Origin: an uncultured Chromatiaceae bacterium
Lineage (GTDB): Bacteria > Pseudomonadota > Gammaproteobacteria > Enterobacterales > Alteromonadaceae
Reading direction: 5' to 3'
Length of the DNA: 64,000 bases
Assembly: GCA_937978655.1 (NCBI GenBank)
Contig: CALJUX010000020.1
Span: 1 to 64,000 of the forward strand
In this document: positions 17,043 to 26,495 of the stretch, piece by piece
Position numbering within the stretch: position 1 is the first letter of the stretch
Layout of the letters: every line of letters begins with the position of its first letter
The notes under the pieces: generated by a model
Databases searched by the model: none
Told to the model about the DNA's origin: nothing
The model's input: the letters and a program-made list of their open reading frames with translations, nothing else
Made by a program: the position numbers and the translations under genes

Positions 17043-19319
17043 TCAGAAAGTCTGCCCCAATGACAGATAAAACCGGTACGGCTGCTCTGTCGCTTCTGAC
17101 GCAGCCTGCCCATAACCCAGATACAGCGGTCCGAACGGACTGTCCCAGCCGGCAAATACACTGCCGGCCCAAATCCAGTCGTCCGCCTGCACATCGCGGA
17201 TCGCACTGAAACGCGACTGCCGCACCAGCCCGCGCTCCAGTGACGTGCCCAGATACAGCGGCGCTTTAAACAGACTGAGACGGGCGCCTGGCCACTGATA
17301 CTGATATACCAGACTGGCAAACTGAATTTCGGAACCAAATAAGAAGTTCTTCGGATAGCCGGACAAATTTAACAGGCCACCAAGGGAAAACTGATCCAGT
17401 TCGACCAGATCTGCCGGGCCGTCCACCCGGTCAAACCGCAGCCGGCCACGCAGAATATGCGACTGCCATTGCCGCGCGGCCTGCGCCTGCAGGCCGTAGG
17501 TCTCACTTTGATTGCGCACCGACAAATAGTCGTCATTCAGCTGCTGCCAGCTGGCTTCAACCCGCAGGCCCCGACTGGGAAAACTGCGGCTGTCCAGCGT
17601 GTCATAACTGAACTGCAAGTGGCTGCCGCGCCGCAGATAAGGCAGCCTGTCATAGGGCAGCTGCTGCGCCAGAACCGCCGGCAGACGAAAGCGGCCATCG
17701 CGGCGCTGCAAACCAACCGACAACTGCATCGGGTCAGCCGGCTCCCAGCCCAGTGACGCCTTTACCGTCAGCTCACGCTGATTCAGTTCGCCGCCGGAGC
17801 GGCCAGCCTCATCTTCCAGTGAAAACACCGTGCGGCTTTGTGTCGCACTGAGTTCGGTAAAAAAGCCGGATAAGCCCAGCGGCCAATACAAGGTGCTGGC
17901 GAGATGTTTATCTGTCCCCAGCGCAATATCGTTTTGCCATTCGGCGCCAAAAGCGGACAAACCGGTCCATAAATGTGACGCCGCCAGCTGATAGTTATGG
18001 GTGTTTTCAAAATCATCTTCCAGCGCAAAACGAAAGTTCAGGTATGCCGGCCCCCAGCTTTTTGGCTCAGCTTTGAGCAATAAATGCTGGCTGCCGTCCG
18101 CCGCCTGCTGCAATGTCGTGCTGACGCGCTCCAGCGTGTCCAGGCCATAAATCCGCCGGATCCCCTGTTGTATGACCGGCAGTGACACCGGCTGTTGCAG
18201 GGGCACATTCAGCCGCTGCAGCAGCAGCTGATCGGTCAGCGCGGTGTGGTTTTCCAGTGCAACACCGGCCAGGGCAACAGTCTGCGGCGGCAGCCGCCGT
18301 TGTTGCTGCCAGGCCGCATACAAGGCAGGCTGGCTGAGCCGGCCCAGCGCAGTGCGGGCGGCCGTCGCTGCAACCTGCCCCGCGGCAATGACCTGCGGCA
18401 TTTTGTCAAAATCCAGCGTGCCAACCGTTTTTAACTGCGGCTGGATCAACACATCAGCAGATGTCAGCAACGCCAGCTGCCGGCTGACCGCTTCCGCCAC
18501 CAGAAAGTTCGTCAGTTGTTCCGTCACCGCCATCGCACTGTTCAGTTCACGCCCCGCCAGCAAAGGTGCATCTATTGAAACGGCAATGACATGCTGCGCC
18601 CCCAGTGCTTTGGCGACACTGATGGGCAGATTGTTGGCCACGCCGCCGTCGACCAGCAGATGATTTTGCAGTTGCATGGGCCGCACCACACCGGGAATCG
18701 ACATCGAGGCCTGCACGGCGTGCAGCAGGTTGCCCTGGCTCAGCACCACCGCTTCGCGGTTGGTTAAATCGGTTGCAACGGCGCGAAACGGCACCGCCAG
18801 CTGGTCAAAACTGGCAAGCTCCGGCACCAGACCATAGGCCTGCTGCAACACTGCGGCCATTGCCTGACCATGCAACACGCCTTTGGGTAAACGCAGCCCC
18901 TCCGGCCCTACACCCAGATCCAGATTGATCGGGAACTGATCGCGCTGCTCTTTACGCCTGGCTGGCACTTCATCGCGCTCTACCCGGTCACGAAAGCCAT
19001 CGCTCCACGGCAAATGCAACAGCAAGTGCTCAATCTCAGCCGGGGTTTTCCCCTGCGCATACAGGCCGCCGACAAAGGCGCCGATGCTGGTGCCGACAAT
19101 CAAATCAACCGGGATCTGCTGGGCTTCGAGCTGGCGCAACACGGCAAGATGAGCGCCGCCGCGGGCGCCGCCGCCGCCCAGGACCAGCGCGACACAAGGC
19201 CGGCCCTGTACCCGGGCGCAAGGCCCGCTGGTCACAGCGTCCGCCGCCAGGCCGCAGGCCGGCAGCAGCCACAACCCTAACCAGCCGAATCTCCACCACC
19301 AGTGTTTTTGTTTCATCAT
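17043..19319 (-). CDS. Patatin-like phospholipase, type Vd autotransporter (PlpD-like)
   Basis: 758 residues. Signal peptide to about 26, patatin domain (about 42-240) with oxyanion loop GGGGARG at 48-54, nucleophile S78 in GTSIG and catalytic D224 in DGG; then one POTRA-like domain (about 330-400) and a carboxy-terminal 16-strand-type barrel of the BamA/D15 surface-antigen family ending 'YRFYLSLGQTF' with terminal Phe. This is the PlpD/FplA architecture: lipase A1/A2 carried to the surface by its own barrel. First gene of a minus-strand operon with glpK and the TOPRIM gene. Confidence 0.93.
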   Translation of the reverse strand: MMKQKHWWWRFGWLGLWLLPACGLAADAVTSGPCARVQGRPCVALVLGGGGARGGAHLAVLRQLEAQQIPVDLIVGTSIGAFVGGLYAQGKTPAEIEHLLLHLPWSDGFRDRVERDEVPARRKEQRDQFPINLDLGVGPEGLRLPKGVLHGQAMAAVLQQAYGLVPELASFDQLAVPFRAVATDLTNREAVVLSQGNLLHAVQASMSIPGVVRPMQLQNHLLVDGGVANNLPISVAKALGAQHVIAVSIDAPLLAGRELNSAMAVTEQLTNFLVAEAVSRQLALLTSADVLIQPQLKTVGTLDFDKMPQVIAAGQVAATAARTALGRLSQPALYAAWQQQRRLPPQTVALAGVALENHTALTDQLLLQRLNVPLQQPVSLPVIQQGIRRIYGLDTLERVSTTLQQAADGSQHLLLKAEPKSWGPAYLNFRFALEDDFENTHNYQLAASHLWTGLSAFGAEWQNDIALGTDKHLASTLYWPLGLSGFFTELSATQSRTVFSLEDEAGRSGGELNQRELTVKASLGWEPADPMQLSVGLQRRDGRFRLPAVLAQQLPYDRLPYLRRGSHLQFSYDTLDSRSFPSRGLRVEASWQQLNDDYLSVRNQSETYGLQAQAARQWQSHILRGRLRFDRVDGPADLVELDQFSLGGLLNLSGYPKNFLFGSEIQFASLVYQYQWPGARLSLFKAPLYLGTSLERGLVRQSRFSAIRDVQADDWIWAGSVFAGWDSPFGPLYLGYGQAASEATEQPYRFYLSLGQTF

Positions 19320-19607
19320 TTCATCCGTCTGTTATCAGCACGCCGGCTCCGGACGCGGCAGACCTTTTTCACCCTGACTGCAGTGTAAATACATTTGGCG
19401 GAACTTTCCCGATGACAGATCAATCACTTAGTTAAAAACAGTGTCAAGTTTTTTTACATATTGTGTAATATTTTCTGAAAAACTTAATAAGGCTTTATTG
19501 AAATTGTCACATAGGTCACTTAATGTACGTCTCCCTGGTCGGAGCAGCTTCAGAATAACAGCCGGCCAGCACCACTAAAAACCAAGCACTTATGAATGGA
19601 TGTCACC

Positions 19608-22130
19608 ATGAAACTGAATACACTGTTGCTGGCGATGCTGTTGGTCCCACAGGTACAAGCCGAGCCTTTTATCTCTGAGTATGTCGAAGGTTCAGGCAGT
19701 AATAAAGCACTGGAAATTTATAACCCGGCCGACACTGCGATCAATCTGGCCGATTACAAAGTAGTTGTGTACACCAACGGCGCAGCGCCCGGCGCAACCA
19801 AAAATATTAAAACTATCGACCTCAGCGGCAGCCTTGCGGCGAAAAGTACCTATGTGCTGACCGACGCAAGCTCAGTTGCCGCACTGGCCGCAAAAAGCAA
19901 CATGACCATCGGCACCAACAACTTTAACGGTAACGATGCCATTGCCTTGTACAAAGGGTCGGTGCTGATTGATGCTTTTGGTCAGATCGGTAACGACCCG
20001 GGCTCATACTGGGGTGTGAAAGACAAATCCACACAAAACCAGACGCTGGTGCGCAAAGCCAGCATCGGCCAGGGCGACGCCAATGGCAGTGACGCCTTCG
20101 ACCCTGCCGCAGAATGGGATTTTTATGCCATCGACGATTTCAGTCATCTGGGCAGTCATAACAGCTCCGGCACCGGTGGTGGCGGCGGCGGTGAAGTTCC
20201 GCCTGTTGATCCGCTCATTGGCAATTGCGGCGACAGCGTCACGCTGATTAGCCAGATCCAGGGCAGCACTGATATCAGCGCGGAAAATGGCAAATCCCAT
20301 GTCATTGAAGCGGTCGTGACGCTGGTGTCACCTCAGCCACAACAGGCTGGTTTTTATATTCAGGAAGAAGCCGCTGATCAGGACAACAATCCACAAACCT
20401 CAGAAGGCTTGTTTGTGCTGAACGGCAGCGCCACCGATTACCCTGTCGTCGGCCAGAAAGTGCGGGTTGCCGGTAAAGTGGAAGAAATTTATGGCAAAAC
20501 TTCGCTGCGCCGCAGCGGGATGAAAGACTGCGGGACGGCCGACCTGCCGGCCAGCGCGGCCCTGACTTTGCCAGTACCACAGCTGAGCCAATACGAAGCG
20601 CTGGAAAATATGCGCATCCATCTGCCGCAGGCGCTGCAGGTCAGCGACCATACCAATCTGATTAACTTTGGTGAACTGAGCTTATCCTCAGGCCGGATCT
20701 TTATTCCGACCAATCAGTTCCGCCCAGGCACGCCTGAAGCGCTGGCGCTGGCTGAACAACATAAACGCAACCGTCTGATCCTGGACGATTTGCAGGACAA
20801 AAACCCGCAGCGCATCCCATTCCCGGCGCCGGAATTATCCGCTAACAACCCAGTGCGGCTGGGGGATCAGGTGGTTAATCTCAACGGCGTACTGGACTAC
20901 AACTACAGCGCCTGGCGTGTGATGCCGGCCGGTACTGTGCAGTTCCAGCAGACGAACCCACGGCAGGATCAACCGGAAGTCGCGGTCAAAGGTCAACTGC
21001 GGGTCGCCAGTGCCAACGTGCTGAATTATTTTAACGGTATCAACGGCACTGCCGATTTCACCGGTTCACGCGGGGCGAAAAACAGCGCTGACTTTGAAAA
21101 GCAGGCAGCGAAAATTGTCGCGGCACTGGTCGCAGTCAACGCCGATGTGCTGGGTCTGATGGAAATTGAAAACGATGGCTATGACGATACCAGCGCTATC
21201 GTCGATTTGGTCGGCCGGCTGAACCAGCAACTGGGCGCCGATACTTATCGGTTCATCCAGGTACCGGGCAGCACCAAACTGGGCACTGACGCTATCGCCG
21301 TCGGCATGCTGTACAAACCAGCCAAGGTCAGCCCGGTCGGTCAGGCCGCCACCACCAACACCGGTGTGTTTGGTTTTGGTAACCGTCAGCCACTGGCGCA
21401 GAGCTTCCGTGATCTGAGCAACCGCGAGCTGTTTACCGTCGTGGTTAATCACTTCAAATCCAAATCCTGTGGCAGCCCAACCGGTGCAGACGCCGACCTG
21501 AAAGACGGTCAGTCCTGCTGGAATGCGACCCGGGTCAAAGCCGCCACTGAACTGAGTAACTGGCTGGCAACAGCACCGACCGGCGTGGCCGACAAAGACC
21601 TGCTGATCATCGGTGATTTAAATGCCTACGCCAAAGAAGATCCAATCTACACCCTGGAACAACGTGGTTATCAGAATCTGATTGAAAAATTCCATCAGGA
21701 TCAAGGCTATTCCTATCAGTATGACGGTGAAATTGGCTATCTGGACCATGCACTGGCATCCGCTTCGCTGGCCGGTCAGACCGTCTACGCCATGGAATAT
21801 CACATCAATGCCGATGAATCGGTCGTTTATGACTACACAACCACCGGCAAATCTGCCGCACAGCAGGCGGAGTTCTACCAGACCAACCAGTTCCGCGCCG
21901 CTGACCATGACCCGGTGGTGATTGAACTGACCTTGCGCAACGTCAATCCGGCTGACCTGGATAAAGACGGCGACATCGACAATGCCGATATCACCGCATT
22001 TGCCAATCTGCTGAAAACCGGCCCTAAACCGGGCCTGGAATACGATTTCAACAAAGATGGTGTTGTTAATGCCGTGGATACCCGCGCCATGGCCCTGCAA
22101 TGCACCTACGCCCGTTGTGCGATTAAATAA
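19608..22130 (+). CDS. ExeM/NucH-type extracellular nuclease with C-terminal dockerin
   Basis: 840 residues. Signal peptide (1-18), lamin-tail domain (about 19-140), Gly-rich linker, OB-fold-like region (about 165-270), and an endonuclease/exonuclease/phosphatase domain (about 463-775) with catalytic signatures LMEIEND, VVNHFKSK, IIGDLNAY and AADHDPVV. Secreted DNase family acting on extracellular DNA. The last 58 residues are a dockerin: two perfect F-hand loops, D-L-D-K-D-G-D-I-D at 21954 and D-F-N-K-D-G-V-V-N about 30 residues later, each ending in a helix. Shewanella ExeM instead ends in a GlyGly-CTERM anchor. ATG 19608 chosen because it begins the signal peptide; ATG 19596 lacks a ribosome site. 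A cohesin gene follows 20 bp downstream. Confidence 0.9.
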   Translation: MKLNTLLLAMLLVPQVQAEPFISEYVEGSGSNKALEIYNPADTAINLADYKVVVYTNGAAPGATKNIKTIDLSGSLAAKSTYVLTDASSVAALAAKSNMTIGTNNFNGNDAIALYKGSVLIDAFGQIGNDPGSYWGVKDKSTQNQTLVRKASIGQGDANGSDAFDPAAEWDFYAIDDFSHLGSHNSSGTGGGGGGEVPPVDPLIGNCGDSVTLISQIQGSTDISAENGKSHVIEAVVTLVSPQPQQAGFYIQEEAADQDNNPQTSEGLFVLNGSATDYPVVGQKVRVAGKVEEIYGKTSLRRSGMKDCGTADLPASAALTLPVPQLSQYEALENMRIHLPQALQVSDHTNLINFGELSLSSGRIFIPTNQFRPGTPEALALAEQHKRNRLILDDLQDKNPQRIPFPAPELSANNPVRLGDQVVNLNGVLDYNYSAWRVMPAGTVQFQQTNPRQDQPEVAVKGQLRVASANVLNYFNGINGTADFTGSRGAKNSADFEKQAAKIVAALVAVNADVLGLMEIENDGYDDTSAIVDLVGRLNQQLGADTYRFIQVPGSTKLGTDAIAVGMLYKPAKVSPVGQAATTNTGVFGFGNRQPLAQSFRDLSNRELFTVVVNHFKSKSCGSPTGADADLKDGQSCWNATRVKAATELSNWLATAPTGVADKDLLIIGDLNAYAKEDPIYTLEQRGYQNLIEKFHQDQGYSYQYDGEIGYLDHALASASLAGQTVYAMEYHINADESVVYDYTTTGKSAAQQAEFYQTNQFRAADHDPVVIELTLRNVNPADLDKDGDIDNADITAFANLLKTGPKPGLEYDFNKDGVVNAVDTRAMALQCTYARCAIK

Positions 22131-22150
22131 TTTAACCGGAGCTTTATAAA

Positions 22151-22690
22151 ATGAAAAAATTGATTGCTTGTTGTGCGTTCCTGCTGAGTTTTATGACGCA
22201 GGCCACTGTGGTAAAAGTTGAACTGGATAAATCGCATTATCAGGTCGGCGACAACATCAGCGCCCAGTTAAAAATTCTGGATTACACCGCCGGGGTATCA
22301 GTATTTCAGCTGGATTTACGTTACCTGCTGGCCGGTCTGAACCTGGAGAGTGTCAGTTTTTCTGGCGCACTGAATAACGGTTTCCAGGACTACTGGCATA
22401 CCGGCGATGTACTGTCGCTGCTTGAGTTTAATACTGATCTGAGCGTTGATCTGGCCGCACTGCAAAGCGCCGAGTTTGTGGTGGCGACGCTGAAGTTTAA
22501 AGCCTTGCTGGCCGGCAGCTTCAGCCTGGATCTGCTGAGTGCCGATCTTGGCGATCTGGATGGCAACACCATCACACCCGTCGAACTGCAAGGTGCCGGC
22601 TTTAACGTCGCCGGGGCAACAGTTCCTGCACCAGCCACAGCACTGTTGTTATTGCCAGCGCTGCTGATGCTGGTTCGCCGCCGCGCTTAA
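22151..22690 (+). CDS. Secreted cohesin-domain protein with PEP-CTERM-like anchor
   Basis: 179 residues. Signal peptide 1-18, then one cohesin-like domain (about 19-152): 'VKVELDKSHYQVGDNISAQL', 'VFQLDLRYLLAGLNLESV' and 'VVATLKFKALLAGSFSLDLL' match the cohesin order V-G-D-x-I, F-x-x-D-L-x-Y and A-T-L-x-F-x-A. The end VPAPATALLLLPALLMLVRRRA (in parts: VPAPAT, hydrophobic helix, RRR) is a PEP-CTERM-type exosortase sorting tag. GGAG precedes the ATG, and the gene is 20 bp after the dockerin nuclease with a terminator right after it. It probably holds the nuclease at the cell surface through cohesin-dockerin binding (inference). Confidence 0.85.
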   Translation: MKKLIACCAFLLSFMTQATVVKVELDKSHYQVGDNISAQLKILDYTAGVSVFQLDLRYLLAGLNLESVSFSGALNNGFQDYWHTGDVLSLLEFNTDLSVDLAALQSAEFVVATLKFKALLAGSFSLDLLSADLGDLDGNTITPVELQGAGFNVAGATVPAPATALLLLPALLMLVRRRA

Positions 22691-22705
22691 CAGCGCCGGA
22701 GCCTG

Positions 22706-22735
22706 AAAAAACCGCTGCCTGCAGCGGTTTTTTTT
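22706..22735 (+). terminator. Rho-independent terminator after the nuclease-cohesin pair
   Basis: Stem ACCGCTGC/GCAGCGGT with a 2-base centre and an uninterrupted run of eight T. An A-run on the left gives weak activity in reverse too. It closes the two-gene unit 19608-22690. Confidence 0.9.
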
Positions 22736-22930
22736 ATGCCGCGCGCCCGGCCATTGCCACTCGTCGTCCCCCCGCGCGCTTACGTCACAGATCTTTGAGT
22801 CAGCGGCCATTTACTGCTATGGTTGATGCGTTCACCCTTCTGGGTAAAATCAAGTTAATCTGTTGTATCAATTGAATAATTAGCAGGCACATTCCCAAAG
22901 TGCTGTGCCGGTGCGCCGGTCCGAGGTGGC

Positions 22931-25237
22931 ATGTTTGATTCATTGCGTAGTCGTCTGATCCTGTTGTTGCTGGGCATGCTGGTGTTTATGACCGTGTCGA
23001 TGGGCTATGCGGCGCTGGGTGCCATGCAACGCGACAGTGCCGCGCAGGCCCGCCAGGCGCTAGATGTGGCCAGCCGGGTATTTCAGGAAGCCCTCAGTAA
23101 CAGAGCCATCCAGCTCGGCAATTCAGTCCGGCTGGTCGCCAGCGATTTTGGTTTTCGTCAGGCGGTGGCGCTGCGCGAACAAGACACCATCTCGTCTGTG
23201 CTGGAGAATCACGGCAGCCGGATTGACGCTGCGCTGACCGTGCTGCTGAGCCAACAAGGCGCGTTGATTGCCAGCAGTGGCCAGAATGTCAGTCCGGCTC
23301 AAATCAGCCAGTTATTTAAGGACATGCGCTTATCCGGCCAGGATTCGGTGTCCGACATTGTCCACATTGGCAACAATGCCTATCAAATGGTGATGGTGCC
23401 GGTGAAAGCACCGCAGCAGATTGCCTGGGTAGCAATGGGCTTTGCACTGGATAACCAGCTGGCGACACAAATCAAAGCGCTGACCGACCTCGATATCAGT
23501 TTTGTCTTCAGCCTGACCGGCGCCCCGGCCGAGCTGCTCGCCACCACGCTCTCTGGTGATGCGCCGATTGACCTGCACAGCGTCAATACCCCCACCACAC
23601 TGCAAGTACTGGATCAACCGCTGCTGACCAGCCGGCGCCAGCTGGACCGCGCCGGCACTATCAGCGCGTTGTTGCATTTGTCGACCGCACCCTGGCAGGC
23701 CAACTATCAGCAGGCACGGACTCAGTTGCTGGCTATTTTTGGTCTGGGTCTGACCCTCGCGGTATTATTTGCCGTCGCGCTGGCCCGCAGTATCACTGAA
23801 CCGCTGCAGCTGCTGACCCAGTTTGCCCGTGCCATCGGTCTGGGTCAGGCGTTGCAGGCACCACAAATTCGCCGTGGTGAAGTGGGCCTGCTCAGCGACA
23901 CACTGCAGAAAATGCAGCAGGATATCCGCCAGCGTGAACAACAAATCCTGTTTCAGGCGCAACATGACACCTTAACCGGCCTCGCCAATCGTTATCTGGT
24001 GGAACTGCAGTTGCCGGCGCTGCTCAGCCACCAGCCACTGTGGCTGTTACTGGTGAATATCAAAGACTTTAAGCATGTCAACGATGCCTTTGGCTATAAA
24101 AACGGCGATTCGCTGCTGGTGCAGCTGTCTGTGCGACTGCAGCAGGCACGGCCCGATGCCGCGATGATTGCCCGCCTTGGCGGCGATGAATTTCTGCTGG
24201 TCAGCCCAACCCCGTTGCCAGCAACAGCACTAGCGGCATTGCAGCAACAGCTGTCGCATGATTTTACGCTGGAAAGTTCGCGGCTGAATCTGAAACTCGC
24301 CCTGGCGCTGTATCAGGTGCCGGCCCAGGCCGAAAACGCCAATGATGCGCTGCGCCGGGTCGAAATTGCCATGGTACATGCCAAAGCCAGCCACCAGCTG
24401 ATCGCCCAATATCAGCCCGGTCAGGACGAGAGCCACCAGCGTGAACTGACCTTGTTACATGATTTGCCACGCTCGCTGCAATCGGGCCATATGTTTGTGG
24501 TGTATCAGCCCAAGGTCAGTTTGCAACACCGCAGTGCCGATTCGGCCGAAGCGCTGATCCGCTGGCAACACCCGCAGCTTGGTTTTGTCCCGCCGGATGA
24601 ATTTATCCGCCTCGCCGAGCATTCCGGCCTGATCTCCAGGGTGACCGACTGGATGATTGCCCAGGTCATCCAGCAGCTGGCCAGTTGGCATGCCGCAGGC
24701 ATCCGCATCAGTGTTGCGGTGAATCTGTCGGCGTATGATTTACTCAGCAATGATTTACCCGGCCAGATCGCAGATCTGCTGGCGCAACACCAGTTGCCGG
24801 CAGCAGCGCTGGCACTGGAAGTGACTGAAGGCGCCGTGATGCAGGACCCGGAGCAGGTGATCCGTAATTTGCAGACATTACGCGCCATGGGCATCGCGCT
24901 GGCGATTGACGATTTCGGCACCGGTCAGTCGTCACTGGCCTACCTCAAACGCCTGCCGGTGCACGAAGTCAAAATCGACCGGGCCTTTGTCAAAGATATC
25001 GAACACAATCACAATGACGCCCTGATCGTCAACACTACCACTGAACTGGCCCACGGCCTTGGCTTGCAGGTGACGGCCGAAGGGCTGGAAAATCTGGCCG
25101 GCCTCGCCCGGCTGCAGGCGGCTGGTATTGATAAAGTGCAGGGCTATTATTTTTCCAAACCGCTGAAAGCTGCCGACTTTGCCCGCTGGCTCGACGAATT
25201 TCAGCACCATCCCGGCACCTGGTTTCCTGAGGTTTGA
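22931..25237 (+). CDS. Transmembrane GGDEF-EAL cyclic-di-GMP protein
   Basis: 768 residues. Membrane helix 8-30, periplasmic sensor (about 31-258), second helix (about 262-284), HAMP (about 285-338), GGDEF domain with an intact GGDEF motif near 417, and EAL domain with EALIRW (about 539), the loop-6 region IDDFGTGQSSL and AEGLE. Both catalytic motifs look complete, so either synthesis or hydrolysis is possible; the RxxD site upstream of GGDEF is absent (PDAAMIARL). The sensor resembles a double-Cache-like fold, ligand unknown. The stop overlaps a TTG of the next frame and the DUF3034 gene follows 5 bp later, so they may be co-transcribed. Confidence 0.92.
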   Translation: MFDSLRSRLILLLLGMLVFMTVSMGYAALGAMQRDSAAQARQALDVASRVFQEALSNRAIQLGNSVRLVASDFGFRQAVALREQDTISSVLENHGSRIDAALTVLLSQQGALIASSGQNVSPAQISQLFKDMRLSGQDSVSDIVHIGNNAYQMVMVPVKAPQQIAWVAMGFALDNQLATQIKALTDLDISFVFSLTGAPAELLATTLSGDAPIDLHSVNTPTTLQVLDQPLLTSRRQLDRAGTISALLHLSTAPWQANYQQARTQLLAIFGLGLTLAVLFAVALARSITEPLQLLTQFARAIGLGQALQAPQIRRGEVGLLSDTLQKMQQDIRQREQQILFQAQHDTLTGLANRYLVELQLPALLSHQPLWLLLVNIKDFKHVNDAFGYKNGDSLLVQLSVRLQQARPDAAMIARLGGDEFLLVSPTPLPATALAALQQQLSHDFTLESSRLNLKLALALYQVPAQAENANDALRRVEIAMVHAKASHQLIAQYQPGQDESHQRELTLLHDLPRSLQSGHMFVVYQPKVSLQHRSADSAEALIRWQHPQLGFVPPDEFIRLAEHSGLISRVTDWMIAQVIQQLASWHAAGIRISVAVNLSAYDLLSNDLPGQIADLLAQHQLPAAALALEVTEGAVMQDPEQVIRNLQTLRAMGIALAIDDFGTGQSSLAYLKRLPVHEVKIDRAFVKDIEHNHNDALIVNTTTELAHGLGLQVTAEGLENLAGLARLQAAGIDKVQGYYFSKPLKAADFARWLDEFQHHPGTWFPEV

Positions 25238-25242
25238 AAAAG

Positions 25243-26082
25243 ATGCAACGATTGAGTCTGACGCTGGTCCTGCTGCTGAGCTGTCTTAATGCCAATGCCA
25301 CAGGCAGCAAGATTCTGGCAACGGGGGGCGCCAGCAGCATTGAAGGCGCTGCCGGCGGCGGGATAGTGCCCTGGGCCGTGATTAATGGCTATGGCAGCTC
25401 AGACCAATGGTCGGTCACCGGCTACGCCAGCCAGGTTGGTGTGGACGATTTTACCCTGAACAGTTCCGGCATCGGTCTGTCGTATGACAACAGATACGAA
25501 GTCAGTTTTGCCCGGCAAACATTGCAACTCGATACTATGGGCGGTGAACTGAAACAACAGATTATCGGCCTCAAATATAAAGTTGCCGGTGAACTGCTGT
25601 ACAGCCGCATGCCACAAATCAGCGTCGGACTGCAGCTGAAAAAACACCTCGACTTCACCATCCCGGCCGCGGTGGGCGCGCGCGATGATCACGGCACTGA
25701 TCTGTACGTAGCCGCCAGCAAGGTCTGGCTGGACGCCATCTGGGGCCGAAATTTACTGCTCAATGCCACGCTGCGTGCGACTAAGGGCCAGCAGACCGGT
25801 TTGCTCGGTTTTGGCACTGTCGACAATAACCACTATCAGTGGCTCGGTGAGTTTTCCGCGGTATTGTTGCTCAACCCGCAGTGGGCCATCGGTGCCGAAT
25901 TTAAACAAAAACCCAATCAACTGGCCTTTGCCCGGGAAGATCACTGGCGCGATCTGTTTGTCGCCTGGTTTGCCAACAAACACCTGAGCCTGGTCGCCGG
26001 CCATGTGGATCTGGGCAGTATCGCCACTTTCCCGCGTCAAACCGGATATTACCTGGCACTGGAGTCAACATGGGCGTTTTAA
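25243..26082 (+). CDS. DUF3034 family outer-membrane protein
   Basis: 279 residues. Signal peptide about 1-21 (MQRLSLTLVLLLSCLNANA), then a beta-rich protein with alternating aromatic strands ending in 'YLALESTWAF', terminal Phe as in outer-membrane barrels. The start of the mature part (ILATGGASSIEGAAGGG-VPWAVINGYG) matches DUF3034 as I remember it. Function unknown. It overlaps the haemoglobin gene by 13 bp; these families are found together in other proteobacteria, suggesting a joint role. ATG 25243 is preceded by GAGG; the TTG at 25234 overlaps the previous stop. Confidence 0.8.
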   Translation: MQRLSLTLVLLLSCLNANATGSKILATGGASSIEGAAGGGIVPWAVINGYGSSDQWSVTGYASQVGVDDFTLNSSGIGLSYDNRYEVSFARQTLQLDTMGGELKQQIIGLKYKVAGELLYSRMPQISVGLQLKKHLDFTIPAAVGARDDHGTDLYVAASKVWLDAIWGRNLLLNATLRATKGQQTGLLGFGTVDNNHYQWLGEFSAVLLLNPQWAIGAEFKQKPNQLAFAREDHWRDLFVAWFANKHLSLVAGHVDLGSIATFPRQTGYYLALESTWAF

Positions 26083-26495
26083 GTCGTGGGTTATTTTTGC
26101 TGGTGGTATTAACGGGCTGCAGCAGCGCCCCCGAGCCGAAGGACTGGTTGTATCAGCAGCTGGGGGCGGAAAAAGGTCTGGCGCAACTGGCCGACGGGCT
26201 GTTACGGGAAATTGAACAGGACCCGCAAATCGTCTCGCACTTTGCGGACACTGATATCCCGCGTTTTCGTAAATTACTGATTGAACAACTATGTGAACTC
26301 AGTGGCGGGCCTTGCAAATACAGCGGCGCGACTATGCAGGAAAGCCATACCGGATTTCAGATCACGCAAGCGGATTTTGATAATCTGGTCGCACACCTGA
26401 TGAAAGTGATGGACGCGCAGCAAGTGTCGGTGGCGGCACAAAACCGTTTATTAGCCAAACTGGCGCCGATGTACCAAGACGTGGTTTATCGCTGA
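26070..26495 (+). CDS. Group I truncated haemoglobin, lipoprotein form
   Basis: 141 residues. Lipobox LTGC with Cys17 anchors it in the envelope, unusual for a globin. The globin part shows 'LYQQLGAEKGL', DPQIVSHFADTD, RFRKLLIEQLCELSGGPC-Y-G, and the proximal haem His93 in 'ESHTGFQI'. The helix-B position usually Tyr/Phe reads Leu here. Extracytoplasmic O2, NO or redox role is inferred, not shown. The ATG overlaps the end of the DUF3034 gene, and the 3' end overlaps the convergent gene at 26486 by 10 bp. Confidence 0.88.
   Translation: MGVLSRGLFLLVVLTGCSSAPEPKDWLYQQLGAEKGLAQLADGLLREIEQDPQIVSHFADTDIPRFRKLLIEQLCELSGGPCKYSGATMQESHTGFQITQADFDNLVAHLMKVMDAQQVSVAAQNRLLAKLAPMYQDVVYR

Noticed and set aside
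17030..17338. Amino-terminal extension of glycerol kinase
   Set aside because: Out-of-frame patatin sequence; the kinase motif begins just after ATG 17029.
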